DNA of 64,000 bases from Sympetrum striolatum (Eukaryota > Arthropoda > Insecta > Odonata > Libellulidae). The DNA lies in assembly GCA_947579665.1 (NCBI GenBank), contig CANPUZ010000051.1, forward strand, positions 248,001 to 312,000, read 5' to 3'. This document shows, one piece after another, positions 1-15,600 of the stretch. Both the position numbers and the translations under genes were made by a program. Position 1 is the stretch's first letter, and every line of letters starts with the position of its first letter. Under the pieces are notes generated by a model that was not told the origin of the DNA, searched no databases, and saw only the letters and a list, made by a program, of their open reading frames with translations.

Positions 1-360
1 AAATATTCTATTTTAGATTTCTCGAGACCAAAATTTCCTAGTAATTTCTCTCCAAACATTTTCCAAGAAAATTCTCCAAAAAATATTCCAAGAAATTTTA
101 CGAAAAATATTTTCCAAGGAATTTCTCGAAAAAAATTTTTCAAGAAATTTCTGGAAAAAAATTTTCCTAGAAATTTCTCGAAAAAAAATTTATAAGAAAT
201 TTTACGAAAAATATTTTCCAAGAAATGTTTCGAGAAAAAATTCTCGGGAACTGTTTTGGAGAAAAAAAATATCGGGATTTCACTACCTGACTTAGAATTC
301 TCGAAAAAAATTTCCTAGGATTTATCGAGACTAAGATTTCCTAGAAATTAATCAAGAAAA
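1..360. repeat. Degenerate ~26-bp AT-rich tandem repeat
   Basis: Repeats of TTTCCAAGAAATTTCTCGAA type, with A and T runs between. AAGAAA-like cores recur every 23-27 bases (for example near 66, 89, 116, 142, 168, 195, 221). It sits in the intron below exon 14, about 60 bases from its donor, and probably continues outside the window. Not related to the CTNAG satellite. Confidence 0.7.
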
Positions 361-423
361 AAAAGTTTTCCAGCCGACAAAAAAAAACACATTTGCTATC
401 GTAGAAAACGGTCGTCAACTCAC

Positions 424-688
424 CTCTCTTCCTTCTTGTCGTGAGTGTTCTGCGGCGGCGGCATCACTGCCTGCAGCTGCTCCTGCTGCGCCGGGGAGCC
501 CGCGTAACCAGGGACGGCCCCCGGGTACGGGTAATGCGGCAGGGCCGGCTGTGGTCCCGACGGAGGAAGGTTGTACTGCGGGTAGTGGGGGTGGGGATAG
601 GGCGAATAAGGGTTATTCGGGGGCAGAGGGGGGCCGTATTCACCAGAGTGCACGTAAGAAGAAGGGTGGGGGCTGATTGCAGAGTAAC
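424..688 (-). CDS. Myt1: Myt1 exon 14 (last visible), Pro/Tyr-rich
   Basis: Acceptor TTCTTCCTTCCCAAAG, donor GAGAG|GTGAGT, 265 nt. It reads [20 protein letters not shown], then [20 protein letters not shown], a Pro/Gln/Ala region and [14 protein letters not shown] same-strand ORF starts at an internal Met, but the splice acceptor and phase show the exon begins 35 bases earlier. It ends in phase 2, so at least one further coding exon must lie below coordinate 1, where the family's C-terminal fingers and coiled coil would be expected. Confidence 0.92.
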
Positions 689-3600
689 CTTTGGGAAGGA
701 AGAAGAACTACTGTAAGCATTGCCTTAACATTTGATATCTATTATACATAGACGCTTCTCCGGATATACCCGTATATATACGAGTGAAATGTTGCTTGCA
801 TACTGCAAGCAGATCGACAACACTAATTTCATATCGGAATCACATCGGGACGGCCCTCAAAAGAAAACAAAAGGATTGAAAACATTTTTTCCTTCGCTGC
901 AATTCTTCGACTTCTTCGCTTCGACTGGCATCGAACCCGGGTCTCCCTGGTGAAGTTACTATGCAGCACAACAGAAGATCACCATCTCTAACTATGTGTG
1001 AAAATTCAAGGAGAAATATTGGCTGCAACTGCCTCAAACGACGTCCTACTTTTCACATATATTCCTTATGAGAGAAATTTTAATATACCCCGGCATCGAA
1101 CCCAGGAACCGTAAGGTCTTATCTAATTTTTTTTCAAAACCCTAAGCTTAATATACATCTTTTTTATAAACAAGAACTTCCTATTATTTTGACAAGTGCA
1201 TCCAAATAAATAATGAAAACTACCTCAATATATTTTAAATGGGGGATATATTTACCACCTGGCTTCGAACCCGGGTCTTTCTGGTTTCTATGCAGCACAA
1301 AAGAAGATTGCCATTTTTAACTATGCGTGAACATTCAAGCAGAAATATTGGCTCCAACTGCCTCAAACGACATCCTACTTTTCACGAATGTAAATGGCTC
1401 TCTGGATTCGAACCAAGGTTTATCTAGGAAATCTAAAACATGTTTTTGAAATGGATATATTTTCTCTATCAAGGTTTAATTTTATTGGGAAGGGGTTCAA
1501 AATAATTCTTGAAAATCGGATCAGTTACTGATTGTAGAGACGCCTGGTGTCGAACCCAGGACATATTGTAAGCTGTGAATGCACAGTATACACGATAGCG
1601 CTGTTCTGTACAATAAAAATTTAAGCAAAATTAATTCTGAAAATCTATTTAAGAACTAATATTCATCTGCCATGATAATTAAATGTAATATCCTTTTTCA
1701 ACCAAAAAATACATTCATTAAAAATATTGTAGCTATCTTTTGATATAACTTTAACATTTATTACATTTCCCATTCATATTCGTACGAGAGTTCAACTGCC
1801 GCCTTCGTCGTTAGGGAATTGTTTATGCCCACAAAATCACACTAATTTTTCGTCGTTTTCGTCTGAATTCTCCCAATTTCAGCTCGAATACGATATTCCA
1901 CGATCAAAATAAGAATCTTCATTCAATTTCCTTTCCTTTAGTGTTTATTTCGATTTCGTACAACCATTATTTCCGATTTAATTCTGCGAAAGAAAAAATG
2001 TCTGCAAACGATCAAAACGAACTTTACGTGCATTTCTTATGAGAGAGACGATTAGAGTCGTCCAGAGTCGAACCATGGATACTCTGGACAAACAATAAAT
2101 AAATATATAATATTCCATTAGATCTTTAACGACTCCCGTTAAATTTATAATCCTCTCACGAATGGGAAGTGCATCAAATTAATGCTCGAAAATTTATCCA
2201 GTGTATTTCTTACGGGAGTCAGCGACCTCGGATACATAAATATATACACAGCGGTGATTATTAAATAAGATACAAGTCAGGTGGTCACGAAAGATTTTTT
2301 AAAAGGAGTAAATACGTCTAGGTGTTCTCCAATAGGTCACGCTCTTTTAGACAAAGTGTCGTATTTTAGTATTGACAGTTCTTTTCATATGAGCTTCAAC
2401 TTTTAAATCGCACGAGTGTCCATTCAAACTTCGTCCAATTAAAGATTAAAACAAAACTCGTTCTTCATTTGAAAACCCATTCTCAAAACCCAATCCGTTC
2501 CTTTTTCAAAAAAAATAAATAAAAGACTCTCGATATGGTGGCGCCGTGGCGGTCGTTCCCCCAACTAAAAAGATCGCGAAAACAAAAATGCGTTTCCAAA
2601 CAATGGCCGGGAATGAACAATCGACCTCCTTTTCATTTCGATAATAAAAAATGCATGCGCTATTCCGCGGAACAAGTTCGGAAAGTTTTTATTTTTACTT
2701 AATGCCCCCGCCGAGAGAACAGGAAGTGCTGCCACCTTTCGGAGTGGAGGAAAAAAAAACACGAAAAAAAAGTTGAATATCGTATCGCGAGCGCAATTTT
2801 TCCACCTGCGTGTTTCTTTTATTAATAACGGTCCATTCTTTCACTTCCCCCCCCTGGGGGAGTTCTAATTCACTCGGACTTGGCGAATTACGCCATTCAG
2901 TTTTTTCTTTCCCCCTTTAGACTTTGTATCGCTCGCGCTTTTCACTTGTTATTTTCTGCGACACGATCCGCGAGTTGGCCAAACAGCCCCCAGGTGGCGC
3001 AGGAATAGGGTTTTCGAAGGAATGGAATGTGTACCTCTTTTGTAGTATTGCCCCTTTGCAAATACTCCATGGATACGGATAACGCTTTTATTTTGTTTTC
3101 TGTTGACGACTGACTTCGCTTCAATCAAAAGAATTGAGAATCGAAAAGGAATCGATGACTTTGCAGTCGATAAACAATCGAGAGCTCTTAATAAGCGGGC
3201 TTATCATATAGTAAGCGGACTTAGCGATTGTCTAGAGAACTAATCAGTTGCTAAGCGAACTCAACACTTGCTAAGCAAACTTATCACTAATTAAGCGGAC
3301 TCATCAGATGCTAAGCGAAATCATCACTGGCTAAGCGAAGTCATCACTTACTAAGCGAAGTCATCACTTACTAAGCGAGGTCATCGTATTCTAAGCGGAG
3401 TCAACACTTACTAAGTGGGGTCATCAGTTGCCGAGCAAACTTATCACTAACTAAGGTATGTCCTCACTTGTTAAGCAAAGTTATCACTTAGCAAGAGGAC
3501 TTACTTAGTACTTACCTAGCGGAACAATCACTTGATAATTGTTCTCCTCAGTTATATCCCTCTATAATAATGAATAAATAAGATTTTATGAAGCCATGTA

Positions 3601-6600
3601 TTTCTTTTTCTTCATCGCATTCTCCCTTTAATTCCAATTGGCAAAATCATGAATAAACTCGATTTATTCGCATTCGGTTATCGTTTGTATCGAAATCTTA
3701 CGTACAGATATTTGTTTTTTTCCCGCAGCACTGCCTGGACCCTTTATTTGCATACTCCGCCCTCATTTGCCAAAGACAGACGCTCTGGGCATTCACTTCA
3801 CCTTTAATTTATTTCTTTCTCTTTAATTCCGATGAGAATGTGTAATATTCATCGAGAGCAAAAGAAATACTTTTCCCTGACCTCTACTTATTGAGTATTG
3901 CTCACGAAGTAGGATTAATTTCCGATCTTGAGATGGTACAGCAGCAAGGCTTGGGAAATAGCAGTGGCTGTGATGGAATCCCTCGATTGGAACTCTCTTT
4001 GAAGACTATCAAAAGAAGCTTTCTGATTTATTCGCTGATTTCGGGGAGGATATATTGTGATCCCAGTTATTAACCATCTTCGGAGAAAACAAAAGAGTGA
4101 TACAGGGAAGCAGTTGCCAAGACAGATAGTCACTTATGGTTCCCGCGAAGTATTACAGAAGATAATAGCTCTCCATGTTAGATGTCGGTGTTTTACACCC
4201 CCTGCCACGCGCCACAAGCGGATTTCAGGGTTTAAATGTAATAATACATCTTCAACCGTGAATTCCTTAATATACCTTTATTTCGCTCAGCGAGTTTCAT
4301 TATTCAATTTTCTTTGCTGATTTGTGAACAATTAATTATTTTTTTTCCCCGAAGAGACTAAAACGCGTCGACGAATTTTTCTTTCTTTCGCAAATAATTA
4401 ACAAACAGAGCCTACCTTATAAGCTAGACAAATCGCCCGTTGATTCTCAATTGGGGAATACAGAATTAGATTGAATTCTAAAGTCGTCTTTCAATGCAAT
4501 GAGTAAAATGCCCTTTAATTATACAAAACTTAAATCCCATGCTATTCTATAAATAGAAATGCGTTGATTGGCACTCGTATTGGTCGTCAGGGGAACTGGT
4601 TGTTTACTAACTCAAAATATTTGGACAATTTTCGCGTATTTTGTCGAAATTCTCGGAATTTCGATTCGAAAACAATATTCTACGACCACAATAAAAATCT
4701 TTATTCAATTTCCTTTAATTCAGTGTTTGTCTCGACTCTTTAAGACAATTCCTTCTAATTTAATTCTTCGAAAGAAACAAAGCCTGCAACCGATAAAAAG
4801 GGAAGTTTACGTGTATTCCTTATGGAAATATATCCGAGCGATCCTTGGTTCGAACCCACCATAATTATTGAATTAAATTAAGACGATACGTCCTTCCTTA
4901 TGTTAGAGAATCCAATTGGGGCAATAGGTGTGGACTCCCATCGAATACAGGACCTCTGCTTCAGAGTCCTTTTGTAAATGTACGGGAAATGGATTTTCAT
5001 TCTCTCAAACAACTGAGCACACCGAGCTCAGGATAAGCGGACGCATCATCTCCTAAGCGATCTTATCACTTACTAAGCATCCTTATTAGGTACTAAGCAC
5101 ACTTATTACTTATTAAACATACTCATCACTTACTAAGCGAACTCATCACTTAATAAGAATACTCATAATTTCTGAAGCAGTAGTATTATTTAATAATCAT
5201 ACTCATCGGCTTCTAAGCGCAGTAATCACTAACTAAGCATACTCATCACCTACTAAGCACATTTATCCCTTACTAAGCGAACTCATAATTTTTAAGGAGT
5301 ATTATCATTTACCAAGCATACTCATCGGCTTCTAAGCGCAGTTATCACTTATTAAGCATACCCATCACTTTTCAAGCATACTTATCATTTTATAAGCATA
5401 CTGATCGGGTTCTAAGCACAATAACCACTTGTAAGCATACTCATCACTGAATAAGCGAAGTCATCGTATTCTATGCAAAGCCATCTAACACAAAGTGGAC
5501 TCCTCATACACTTAGCGGAATCATCACTTACTAAGCATACTCATCGCTTCTTAAGCACAATAATCACTTATTAAGCCCACTAATCGCTTATTAAGCACAC
5601 TCATCACTTACTAAGCACGCTCATCAGTTCTAAGCGTACTCATCACTCACTGAGCATTGATAATTTTTCAAACCAACTTATGTTACTCGTCATATTTAAA
5701 CAAAGCAAAAAAAAAAGAAGCATTTTCATTCCCAATGCTTTCGATTTCAATGTGCGAAATGAATGCTTATTAGGGATTTTGAGTGTGTGAACAGGTGTGC
5801 CTTTGGGCAGAGTGTGGTCACGTCAAACACTCAATCGTCCGTGACACGTGGCGACAGGTACGGAGGCAAATTGCACTTCGGAAGGGATGATTATAGGTCA
5901 CGTGATTCGGAGACACTCCAAAGACGAGAACGTGATTTGGTGTAAAATTGAACGAGTTTTGGAGTGCACGCGATCGCCTCTAAAGGTTATGAACTCCCAT
6001 TCTCAGTCCTCGAGAGTATTTTGAGTAACTTTGTCCTTCTGCTATTTCTATACCATATATTTACCCCAGTAAATTGCCTCCGTTTCATTAATTCCGGCAT
6101 TACTTCCATTAATTCTGTATGGACTTAAAATCCCCGAGTATTCTCGTGGGAAAATCAAAAAATCATCCCGTTTTCAGAGATCTACCAAAGGGAATTACTT
6201 GCCGACATTTCGATGTCAAATTGTCTATGATATTTGCACTGTAAACACCGATGAAGATGAATATGGATTTGTGACGTCTGTGTTCGTCAGTTTATACGTT
6301 CGTTTGTGGTGAAGAATTATTGCTTCGAGGAAGATTTTTGAAAGACAGAATTTAACTTTATTTTATAGCGGAGATTTAAAAAAGAAGTGCGTTTGTGTGA
6401 TTCTCGCGAACTGAAATAATGTTCAGTTTCGTTGAATTGGTAATTTTTCGGAATTTCGCTAATATTCTTAGCTTAAAATTCCATCCTGTTTAGTATTTAT
6501 TTAAAGAATTAGGGTATCGATAAGTTGAACATTAAGCCGTCCATACTTAAATTTTGTATATTTATAAAAAATTGAAATTTAGACCCATCATGCATGACGG

Positions 6601-9600
6601 GGGAGTTCACTTATTTATATGCACAATACGGAATTTCTGCACTTTAAACCACAAAACTTAGGGGAAAACATCAATACAGCTGCAGAAGAGTGCAACTGGA
6701 TGCTCGGCATATGATGACTCCGCTTAGAAAGCGTTGACTCCGCTTAGTATGTGATTACCTCGCTTAGTAAGAGATGAATTTGCTTAGCAAGTGATTAAAC
6801 CTCTAGGTAAATGCTAAGTCCACTTAGTAAGTGATAACTTTGCTGAGAAGTGATGACTCCGCTTAACAAGCGTTGACTCCGCTTAGTATGTGATTACCTC
6901 GCTTAATAAGAGATGAATTTGCTTAGCAAGTGATTAAACCGCTAGGTAAATGCTATGTCCACTTAGTAAGTGATAAGTTTGCTAAGAAGTGATGACTTAC
7001 CTCAGTTGATGATAAGTTTGCTCAGCGAGTTATGACTCCGCTTAGTAAGTGATGACTTCGCTTAGTAAGTGATTAATCCGCTAGGTAAGAGCTTATTTCG
7101 CTTAGCAAGTGATTGGTTTGCTTAACAGAGCGGACAAAACAGTGTTCAAACAAGCCACTCTCCTATAATCCTGATTCAACAGCGTAGTGCTTATAAACAG
7201 ACATAATTTGATTCCGCTTAGGAAGTGATTTAGCAGCTTAGTATGCGTTGAACAAAAATCAAAAGTAGATACAAAATTATTTATTATATACTTTTATAAG
7301 TTAGCATACGGATGCCTCTTCCACAGGCCACTCCAAGTATTTAAATCGGATGAAGTGGCTCCACTTTTAATGGCCACTGTTTCATTATAAGAAAGCATTT
7401 GGTTGCCTCCTCTACAGGCCACTCTATGTATTTAGATGAAAGAAAGTGGAACCACTTTAAGAAGCCACCGTTTCCTCATAAGGAAGCATTTGGATGCCTC
7501 TTTTGAAGCCACTTAGTGTATGTAAATGGGAAGAAAGTGGCGCCACTTGAATAAGACACCGTTTCTCCGTAAGGAAGTATTGGGATGCCTCTTCCTCAGG
7601 CCACTCAATGTATTTAAAATGGGAAGAAAGTGGCGTCACTTTCTAATATAAAAATGATACTATAATAAATATATACAGAAGTAAAAATAGAAAAAAACAT
7701 TGAAAATGCCGTAACAAATCCAGGCGATCGTCACATGAACAATAAAGTATGAATTCTCAAGCAAAAGACTATTTACTCATTTCTTTTAAACAAATGTTCC
7801 ACCTCTTTGTTCTTGAATAACCATTCTTTAACTTGTTTTAAAAAAGTTCCTTCTTTATCTGCACCGGATGTATTCAAAGGAAACAAACAATTTAAGGCAA
7901 AGATAAAGAAATGTGCGACTATAATATTCCATTATTTGGTTATACCCATTTTACATTTTGCTCTATAGGACTATGGGTTCTACATTTTCTCCAACAAAGT
8001 TGTAAAAAAAACGTAACACTAACAATAGTTGAAACCGGTCGCATTAAACAAAACGGTTTGTGAACTCATTGCTTGCTTAGTTCTTACCATTAGGCCGGGT
8101 GGCCACCAAATGCGAAGCGAAGCTAAGTTGAGCGAAGTTACGCGGAGCGGACTACGCTTTGACAATCGAACCTATACATTTGAATACGGATACGAAGCGG
8201 AGTTGAGAATTGTGACGTCACTCAGCTTCGTTCGGCTCATCTTCCGAACGGTTCGTGCTGGAGCCAGCTTTCCCCTCCTCTCGCGTTTAATTTGTGTGCA
8301 AGGGCCGCAAATAATATCTTAATTTAAGTTCACCGGATTTATTGTAATAACAGAGTCCGTCTCTTACGGAAATTTAACCGTAATATCAGAGGATTCAATT
8401 CCCAGGGGGCAACTCCTACGCCATCTTTGTTTTTTACTAAGGAGTTTTAATCGCTTCGCTTAGCTCAGCTCATCTTCCAGTTGAACACTTCGCTCCGAGT
8501 CACTCCGTTCCGCTCAGCTCAGCACCGCTTCGCATTCGGTGGCCTAACGCAGTTTGCGGATTAATTTAATTATATCTTTCACTCAATTCGTATATGCGTT
8601 TTTGATGAGCTTCATACATACACACATCAGACCTATATGTGTTGTTACAAACAAATTCAAAAGACTTTTTAAATCAATTTATTTCAAGGGATCTATTATA
8701 TATAACGAGTAAAATGTAGCTTGCATACTGCAAGCATATCGATAACACTAATTTCATGTCGGCATCATATCGAGAGGGTCCTCAGAAGAAGAAAAGAGGA
8801 TTGAAAATATTCTTAAAATTCGCTGCAATTATCCGTCCGGCATCGAACCCGGGTCTTCCAGGTGATAATTACTATGCAGCACAACAGCCGTTCACAATCT
8901 TTAAGTACGTGTGAAAATTCAAGCAGAAATATTTGCTGCAACTGCCTCAAACGACGTCCTACTTTTCCCTTATATTCCTTACGTGAGAAATTTGAATGTG
9001 CTCTGGCCTCCAAGCGAATTGAATCAAACTTGACCTATACTAAAGCAGAAATTCTGTGGGTTTGTCTTCGATTGGAGTCCAAACCGTTTAACCGATTTAC
9101 CTAAAACTTAACATTCATACTCTCTGGGATCAAGAAATAAGCCAAAATTTTAATTGATAATTTTGCTGGGTTCGAACCAAGATCGCTCAGCTAGATTTCC
9201 ATAAGGAATACAAGTAAACTTCTGTTTTATCGGTTGCAGGCTTTGTATCTTTCGAAGAATTAAATTAGAAGGAATGGTGTTTGAAAGTCGAGACAAACAC
9301 CAAAAGAACGGAAAATGAATAAATATTCTTACTATAGTCGTGGAATATTGTTTTCGAATCGAAATTTGGAGATATTCCACAAAATAATCGTAAACTCTTC
9401 AAATTTCTTGAAGTTGTAAACAACCAGTTCCCCTGACGACCAATACTAGTGTCAATCCATGCCTTTTCCTTTATAGAATAGAATTGGATTTCAGTTGTGT
9501 ATAATTAAAGGGTATTTTACTCATTGCATTGACAGACAACTTTAGAATTTAATCTACTTCTATATTCCCCAATTGAGAATCAACGGGCGATTCAGCTACT

Positions 9601-12600
9601 TTAATATGTTATTATAAATATCGCATTAGGAAAAAACTATAATGAATAAGAAGAGAACACCACTGTATAGCTACTTCAAGCGATTCCAGAAACTTTTTGA
9701 AAGTAAGATCGGCTGGAGCACCTGCATTTTAAACGAATCAGATCAACTGTAAATAGTTTGTCGGGAACAAGATGTGTACGACATTATAAATATACGGTTT
9801 AGCAGCTGCGAAAACCAGTTTTAACACTTTCTGACTGCTAAGATCGGCTTTAACACGAGAGTTAAATGGAGTCCATCAAAATCGACGTAAATGGAAAACT
9901 AGGGTTATTTTGTGGACAAATTGATATTAAATTAGTTAAACCAATCATAAATATTTCTTAAAGACGGCAGTATTTCGTATTTATGAATTTTTTTACAACT
10001 TTATTTTGCCATGTTTCTTGTTATAAACTTTATTGTTTTTCGGTTTATTGTAAAGCCCTTGTGCTACTTATGGATTTATGTGAATACATATCAATCTATA
10101 TAAATAAAACTCAAGGAACAAGAAGAAAATATCGCTCAGTAGCATCTTAAACCGATTCTAAAGCTTTTGGACAGTAAACTCAGTCATAATACAACAGTAC
10201 CTGTAGTTACAACGAATTAAATCAATTAGAACTCTTTTTGTAGGAACACTGTATTTAGTATCCATTTCTTTATTTAAAATTTATTTTGCTGAATTTATTG
10301 TTACAAACTGTACTGTTTTTCGGTCTACTGCAACGCCCTTGCGCTGTCTATGGATTTAATACATAAATATAAATAAAACTCGAGAGATAAGAAGAAGATA
10401 TATCTACGAAGCTACTAACACTGATTTTAGCACTTTCAGACTGTAAATTCGGCCACAACACAAGAATTACTGCACTTTCAATGCGTCGAATCCTTAAAAA
10501 TCTTCGTAAAGAGGCACTTGGAGTTAGGTGACGTCATTTCGTGGACAAATACATCGTTTCTGACACACGCCTGATACCTGACAGCTGATGAAATTCCAAG
10601 AATGAGATGGGAAATGTTGGGAATGATCGAGAAAGCATGAATTAGAATTGGAGTAGAAAGGATAAAATGTAAAATAACCATTCGAATGACATAAGCATTG
10701 AACTGGAACGAATAAATCGGAAATAAATGTTTAAATAAGGATTAAATTACCTTCGAGGCGCGATTATGAACTCAAATATAAAATGAAAATAATCGAGAAA
10801 AACGTAACCATATACGATTATAGTATACCAATTGATATTTATAGCGACAGATACAAATAAAGTAAAGCGATGATAAAGACGTTGGAAATGTGGGGCAGAA
10901 TTGATAAAAACCGAAAAAAAGTGTTTTGAAATTGATTTCAAGGACGTTTCAATTTTTTGATTGTTAAAACAAAGCACTTGTGACAATAAGAGTAGGAAAT
11001 GGATATGATTTAAAAAAATTATAAGAGTTTACTGCATTTGAGCTAAATCGATTATAAGTATTAGAAACATATAAACACCGCAAAGAAGCAACTGAAACTG
11101 TTTTAAGTTCTCTCTTATTGTGAAATCAGCCACAACACAAGAGTTTGTGTGGTTTAAAACAGTTCAATCCTTTAAAATTGTCGTGAAGAAGAACTGGGCG
11201 GTACGGTGACGCCATTTCGTGGACATATCCCACGGATTTATCGTTTCAGATCAATGCAATACACATTAACAAGGAATCATGTTCAGGAAATGGGTTAGAA
11301 AGAATGATTTAATCGCTAATTGAGATAGTTTGACAGGAATTGATAGTAATAGTTGGAAATTGATTGAAAAACCGTCGGAAATCAACAAGAGTCGTTGGAA
11401 AATGATTCAATAGTCGATGAAAGCGATGTTTCGAGAGATCGGAAGCAAATAAAAGTGTAAGATCGATGACTAAAATTAGAAATTCGCGGATAAGCAAAAT
11501 GGAGCATTGAAGTTGAAGAAAATTCTATGCACAACGAAAATTATTTATATTTTTTGAAAATGAACGTGTGAGCAGTGCGAAAAAATAAATGTTCATGAAA
11601 AAGAGAATTTAATTTCGAGAATAAATGCGTGAATTACGGTTTGAAATGATTTCAAGATGAACGCGGAGATTGCAAAATGGAGAGATTTCTTAAAGGGAAA
11701 AATGAAGAAGAATTGGGATTATTCAAGAAATGGGTAATTAAAAGGATTTAATTGAAATGATTTTGAAACTTTAAAGAACCCAAAGCGGTGATTTTTGCGG
11801 GAGTAGACACCATAACGGGGACAAATGATTCAAATGTTACTTCCTCTACTTTAATTATAACTCTATGGTTATTCCATTAGTATCCATTGAAAGACCAAGG
11901 GAGGGCTAAAAAATGTCCACCCCTTTTCTTTTTCAATATTTTAAGAACATAATCGTGTTATACAGTCTTATAACTTCGTTAAATAGTCAAATATAGGTTG
12001 TTAAAGATAACTGTGTTTCGATGCATTTTGTGTGTTTTTTTAAGCAACGTAATGAGAGTGGAAATAGGCACAAAATGACCCTATTCCTTGGTCCAACCTG
12101 CGACATATGAATTTGAACCGAACGGAATCATACATTTTGACAAATAGTTTTTAATTAAATTTTTATTTATATTATGTTGTTGATTTATAAGCATAACTAA
12201 AGGTAATTTACAAAATTCTTTTCCGAATTAGAGCTCTAAAGCTCGAGAAGAAGCTTTATCATATCCTTGTCTTTGATTAGTTAAAAATAAAAAAAATCAT
12301 TATTTTTATCGCAAAAGTACAATTTTTAGCAACAAAAATTGTATTACAAAAATTGTAAGAAGTTTTTAAAAATCCAGGAAGGCAATTTCTGAAGAGATTT
12401 TAATGTTTCGATAGTATTTTATCAAAAAAAACAATAGTGGACATTTAGTGACCCTCCCTTGGTCCTCGGAGTAACCAAAAAAGGTTGGACCTTTGAAAGG
12501 GTTAATAAATATTAATATCCATTATTGTATATTGTTATCCATTATTCTCTGTTATGTTCCATTATTATTCCATTAGTATCCATTAATTTTCTGTTATTAT

Positions 12601-15600
12601 CCATAATTGTCTATTTTTATCCATTATACACTATTATATTCTTCTGTTATTCCATAATTATAGGGAAAAATTACATAATAACGTTTATTAACTACAAAAA
12701 CTTACCACTTAACTTAAAACCAATGAAATTGAAAGATAGAGAGCATTTGCAAAGGAAAAATGAAGCAGAATTAGGAATATTGAAGAAACGGGTAATAAAA
12801 AGGATTTAATCGCTACTTGAGCTGGTTCTGAAAGCTTTGAGTACCCAAATGGGTGACTTTAGCAGGTGTTGACGCCAATTCGTGGACAAATAATACAAGC
12901 ATATAGTCTCCGATCAATTCTATACACTCCAGAAGGAGTAACTTCAAGGAATGGGTTGTAAAAAAGATGTGATCACTGCTTGAAATAAACCTTATTAGTT
13001 TTTTCAAGAGTAGTTCAATGTAGTTCAATTGTACGAAAGGTTGAAAAAAAAGATTTAATGGCTAATTAAAAAATTAATAATGTCTCTACAAGTTCTACAA
13101 TCAGTTTTACTTGTTAAGTAACAATATTCTCCAATTATTCCCTATAATAATCGATAATAATAAAGTCTGCATTAAGCATCTGAGTAACATTCAGGAAAGT
13201 GGTTGAAAATAACAATGAAATCGATAGTTGAACTAGTTTGTGAACTTTTAAGAAACTCAAATCGATGATTTTTGCGGGGGCTGACGCCATTTCGTTGACA
13301 AAAAATAGAAATAAACGGTTTTCGATCAATATCACACACTTCACAAGGAGTAATATTCAAGAAATGGGTTAAACAAGCAACACAATCGATACTTGCACTT
13401 GTTTTGCACAGTTTGAGTGACAAAATGGGCGACTTTAAGATGTCCGCCGTGTCACTGAAAAAGCCAATTAATGCAACGTAGGAACCGGAATTTCCGGTTA
13501 GACACAGATGTATCGCAACTACTATGTTGAAAGTAGTATCAAGAAGGAAATAAACACGTTTTGAGAGCACAACCGGAATAGGGCGGAAAACCTACGATAA
13601 AGAAGTCTGATTTTGAACATTAAGAAAGATCGATTTAATATCGCCACAAACTATTGGAACACGCTTGAAACTACACTGCTTCCCAAAACGAAGTCCGATG
13701 TTTATAAAAGGAGCACAAAATCCAGTTTCGAAAGCCTTAAAATGGTCGAAAAGCGGCGAAATATTGATCAAAGTCGGCCGCGTCGGCAGCCATGTTGGAA
13801 CCAAGTTTCCCCCTGAAGGAGGTAAAGTTCGGAAAACAATCGAGCGGCGATAATCGGCGAAAGCGCAACTTTGGGGAAGAAGGGAAAAAAGAATTGAGGG
13901 GAAAAGTTTGGCGGCGAAATAAAGTGGAAATCTCTAAAAACGGGATTCACTCACCCGATGTGCCTTCCCGGTAGTCCATGTAATGTCCGCCGGCCATCGA
14001 AGCGGCGCTGGTGTCGGGGGTCGACTCACGTGAGCTGTAAGGGCCAATGGGGATGGAGGAGGAGGAGGGGGCGGGGTTGGGAGGGGGAGGGTGCTGGAGG
14101 AAAAACAAAAACATCCGAAACAAGATGGAGGTCGAAATGCAACGAAAATATTCAAAAGTTTTATGGTCCAAAAAAATCAGTGGTAAGGTTGATGGATTTA
14201 GTAAAAAATTGGTATAAATCGGTAATAGAACATAAAAATTGTTAAAAAATTGATAGAAATTGATTTAAAAATACATAAAAAGTAATAAAAATCGACGAGA
14301 CGGAGGAGGAAATCAATGAACATATTTAAAGTTAAAGGTCAAAAAAAATATCAGTTATAAGATTGATGGAAATTGTTAAAATATTGTCATAAATTGATAT
14401 AAGTTGAATAACATTGATAAAAGTTGATAAAAATGTATTTAAAAATATATAAAAAGTTATATAAATCGACAAGATGGAGGGAGAAAAGCAACGAAAATAA
14501 TTAAAAGTTTTGAGGTCCAAAAGAAATCAGTGGTAAGGTTGATGGAAATTGTAAAAAATTAAAATGTTCGAAAATGTGGAAGGATTGATTAACATTATTT
14601 ATAAAAATCGATAAAAAGTCATTCAAAATTGAAAACACACGATAAAATGGAGGACAGAATCGATGGCAAAATTTAAGATCCAGAACAAAGTAAAAGAAAT
14701 CGAAAGCGATTAATGGAAATACATAAAAATGTATAGCATTAGATGAAAATAGATTCAAAATTCGATAAAAGTTATAAAATAAACAGTAAAAAGTAAAGAA
14801 GAAGTTACAAGAGTAGTGAATTCAGGGTGAAAAAATGCCGAAAATATTAAAAAATCACAATCATTACAAAAGTATGATATATGATAGAAAAATATGCAAA
14901 TGAAGACAAAAAATTGAACGAATCGGAGTAAGGGTGGTTTATAATTGGTTGTTGGAAAACAAAAAGATGAAAATATAAGAGATTGAAGGTTAGAAAAGCA
15001 CGAACGGCGATGGAAATTAAAGATTAACCAAATAAAAAGAAATAATTTGTAGGGAATTGTAAAATGGAGAGGTTTCGTGAAGGAAAAATCGAGAATAAAC
15101 AGGAATTATGGGTGAATTACAAATAGGAGAAGAAGGTCAAGGAGAAAGGAAGAGAGAGGAAAACACAATTAGAGACAAAGTTGATCAAAATACGAAAATG
15201 GTACATTCTAAATAATACCATAGGACATGATGTGAAATATATAATCATAGCAGAATAGACTATCTCACAGTTAAACTGCAATGGTATTGCTAAATACGAG
15301 GTATGAGTGCAAACGTATGCCTCCCCCTTCCTAACTTTGGTTTCCATGGGATTCTAAATATATTTTGAAAAGGCAAACGCGGAAATAATTCTTTGAATGT
15401 GGTCTTTAAATCACCGAAATTCAACATTCCACATAATCAACATATAATTGTATATTATGCTAATATTAATGTATCTCTTTTAATCAATGAATGTATATTT
15501 ACATTATTTTCGATTTATGTTTTTTTAGGATGAAAACTTTACTCGTTTGAAATGAAATAACAAAGCCAAATTTAAACCAACGTCGTAAAAGGTGATAATA

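Noticed and set aside
1540..1610. tRNA gene on the minus strand
   Set aside because: A good T-arm/B-box is present but I find no proper A-box, anticodon arm or acceptor pairing; treated as a tRNA-derived repeat.
13172..13570. A 132-residue minus-strand ORF
   Set aside because: It overlaps diverged family E repeats and shows no domain, start context or matching splice phase.
14041..14110. Extending exon 13 upstream through a Pro/Ser-rich frame ([18 protein letters not shown])
   Set aside because: The C-rich stretch is better explained as the acceptor's pyrimidine tract ending in TTACAG.
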